Source of the DNA: Sedimentisphaerales bacterium
Lineage (GTDB): Bacteria; Planctomycetota; Phycisphaerae; Sedimentisphaerales; Anaerohalosphaeraceae
Assembly: GCA_016926155.1 (NCBI GenBank)
Contig: JAFGPC010000177.1
Coordinates: 32,871-96,870 of the forward strand
Reading direction: 5' to 3'
Length of the DNA stretch: 64,000 bases
Made by a program: the position numbers and the translations under genes. Under the pieces are notes generated by a model that saw only the letters and a list, made by a program, of their open reading frames with translations, was not told where the DNA came from and searched no databases. This document shows positions 63,093 through 64,000 of this stretch, one piece after another (position 1 is the first letter of the stretch; each line of letters opens with the position of its first letter).

Positions 63093-64000
63093 TTACTGTA
63101 TCTCCTGAACAACAATATTATCAAAGAAGGTTCCGGGCGCATTACCCCAACAGTAAAGACCGATTGATCCCATATCAAATGTGGAATCCGAAGCGCTAAG
63201 CCAAAGCACATCATTTACATACACACTGATTTGGGAACCTGCCGCTACAATACGAATCTCATAGTTTTGATTTACATAGAAACCTTTGGTATGAGATGCA
63301 AGTAAAGTTGCAGTACCGTTAATCACACGAATTAAGCGGCTATATCCGACCTGTTGGTTCCAGCTAAAACGATAGTAGTTATTGTCATCCTGCACACGGA
63401 ACATCACACCACAATCATTAATTCCGGCGGATCGCAAAGTGCACGCCACTTGATAATCGGCCCAACCACGCCCGTTGGCATACTTGACGAATGTGCCAGG
63501 TTTATGCAACGTCGAAGGAGAGGTGGGGGCGGAATAAATATGGGTGGTCTGTGACAGAACACCGTTGCTTACCGACCAGTCCGATGGTCCAAGCTGATCC
63601 CCTTGATCCACCACGATCCAGTCAGCCAGGTCTCCATCGGCAAATTCATCCGTCAGGTCGGGTGTCGTCTGTTGAACAGGCTCCTCGTTCTGTACTTCCG
63701 TTACGAGGACATTGTCAAAGAAGGTACCGGGTGCATTGCCCCAACAATACAGTCCGATCGTACCCGAATCGAACGTGGCATCCGTGGCGCTGAGCCACAA
63801 TACATTGTCCACATAGACACGCAATTCAGAACCGGAAGATACCACCTTGATCTGGTAATCCCGATTGAGTACAAAGCCTTCGGGACGTGAAGCCAGCTGA
63901 CTCGCCGTACCGTTAACCACTTTGATCAGACGGCTATACCCGGCCAGATTGTTCCAGCTAAAACGATAGTAGTTATTCTCATCCTGGACACGGAACATGA
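63093..64000 (-). CDS. Large protein with tandem concanavalin-like repeats, 5' part outside the window
   Basis: The frame is open to the right edge and ends at 63093, so only the C-terminal ~302 residues are seen. They hold one full and one partial copy of a beta-sandwich repeat of about 198 residues: FRVQDENNYYRFSWN, SRLIKVVNGTA, VYVDNVLWLSA, GLYCWGNAPGTFFDN. These look like laminin-G/glycoside-hydrolase-16-like carbohydrate-binding sandwiches. The last residues (VVQEIQ) show no anchor or sorting motif. Likely an exported carbohydrate-binding or surface protein; the catalytic part, if any, is missing. Confidence 0.75.
   Translation of the reverse strand, partial: MFRVQDENNYYRFSWNNLAGYSRLIKVVNGTASQLASRPEGFVLNRDYQIKVVSSGSELRVYVDNVLWLSATDATFDSGTIGLYCWGNAPGTFFDNVLVTEVQNEEPVQQTTPDLTDEFADGDLADWIVVDQGDQLGPSDWSVSNGVLSQTTHIYSAPTSPSTLHKPGTFVKYANGRGWADYQVACTLRSAGINDCGVMFRVQDDNNYYRFSWNQQVGYSRLIRVINGTATLLASHTKGFYVNQNYEIRIVAAGSQISVYVNDVLWLSASDSTFDMGSIGLYCWGNAPGTFFDNIVVQEIQ

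Noticed and set aside
1..64000. tRNA, rRNA, CRISPR arrays, insertion sequences, phage genes
   Set aside because: Intergenic regions were read on both strands and nothing supporting these was found; a tRNA or CRISPR search tool would be needed to exclude them fully.

Overview
The window looks like part of the chromosome of an anaerobic or facultatively anaerobic, flagellated, polysaccharide-degrading bacterium, most likely a planctomycete (Phycisphaerae-like). This is inferred from gene content: several Tat-exported Gfo/Idh/MocA oxidoreductases, a DUF1080 protein, a secreted PQQ-type propeller, a GH127 enzyme, hydrogenase maturation genes and a FlhG/sigma-28 flagellar block, all at moderate GC. 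No rRNA, tRNA, CRISPR array or insertion sequence was seen.

Layout. 1-3618: a GAF-GGDEF protein cut by the left edge, divergent from a small flagellar/regulatory block (MerR-like regulator, FlgB, FlhG, sigma-28). 3710-8805: secreted GH127 beta-L-arabinofuranosidase, DapF and a sodium:solute symporter. 8844-16890 (minus strand): an L-rhamnose catabolic operon with a PHP-domain protein, an unusually long MDR dehydrogenase, RhaA, an NCS1-type transporter, a 67-residue membrane protein and an aldolase-dehydrogenase fusion. No rhamnulokinase is present in the window. 17022-19552: propeller protein, secreted esterase-like hydrolase and a small unknown protein. 19760-27424 (plus strand): three Tat-exported Gfo/Idh/MocA oxidoreductases, a cytoplasmic one, a TIM-barrel sugar isomerase/epimerase and a two-domain DUF1080 protein. 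This set resembles the 3-keto-glycoside (oxidation, then bond cleavage) route of glycan breakdown. 27500-34478 (minus): a lipoprotein and a complete hypFCDEAB operon, but no hydrogenase structural genes.

34646-62344 is a surface-polysaccharide locus. A plus-strand GT-C-type membrane glycosyltransferase follows a strong promoter and a possible 25-residue leader peptide. Converging on it is a long minus-strand cluster with Wzz, Wzx and Wzy homologues, an initiating sugar-phosphate transferase, six or more glycosyltransferases, eight SAM methyltransferase-like proteins and three asparagine-synthase-type amidotransferases. Three times over, the gene order is methyltransferase, amidotransferase, glycosyltransferase. 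This suggests a modular system for making an amidated and methylated glycan, and it is the most interesting feature of the window. The right edge holds the 3' end of a large gene with tandem concanavalin-like repeats, followed by a good intrinsic terminator.
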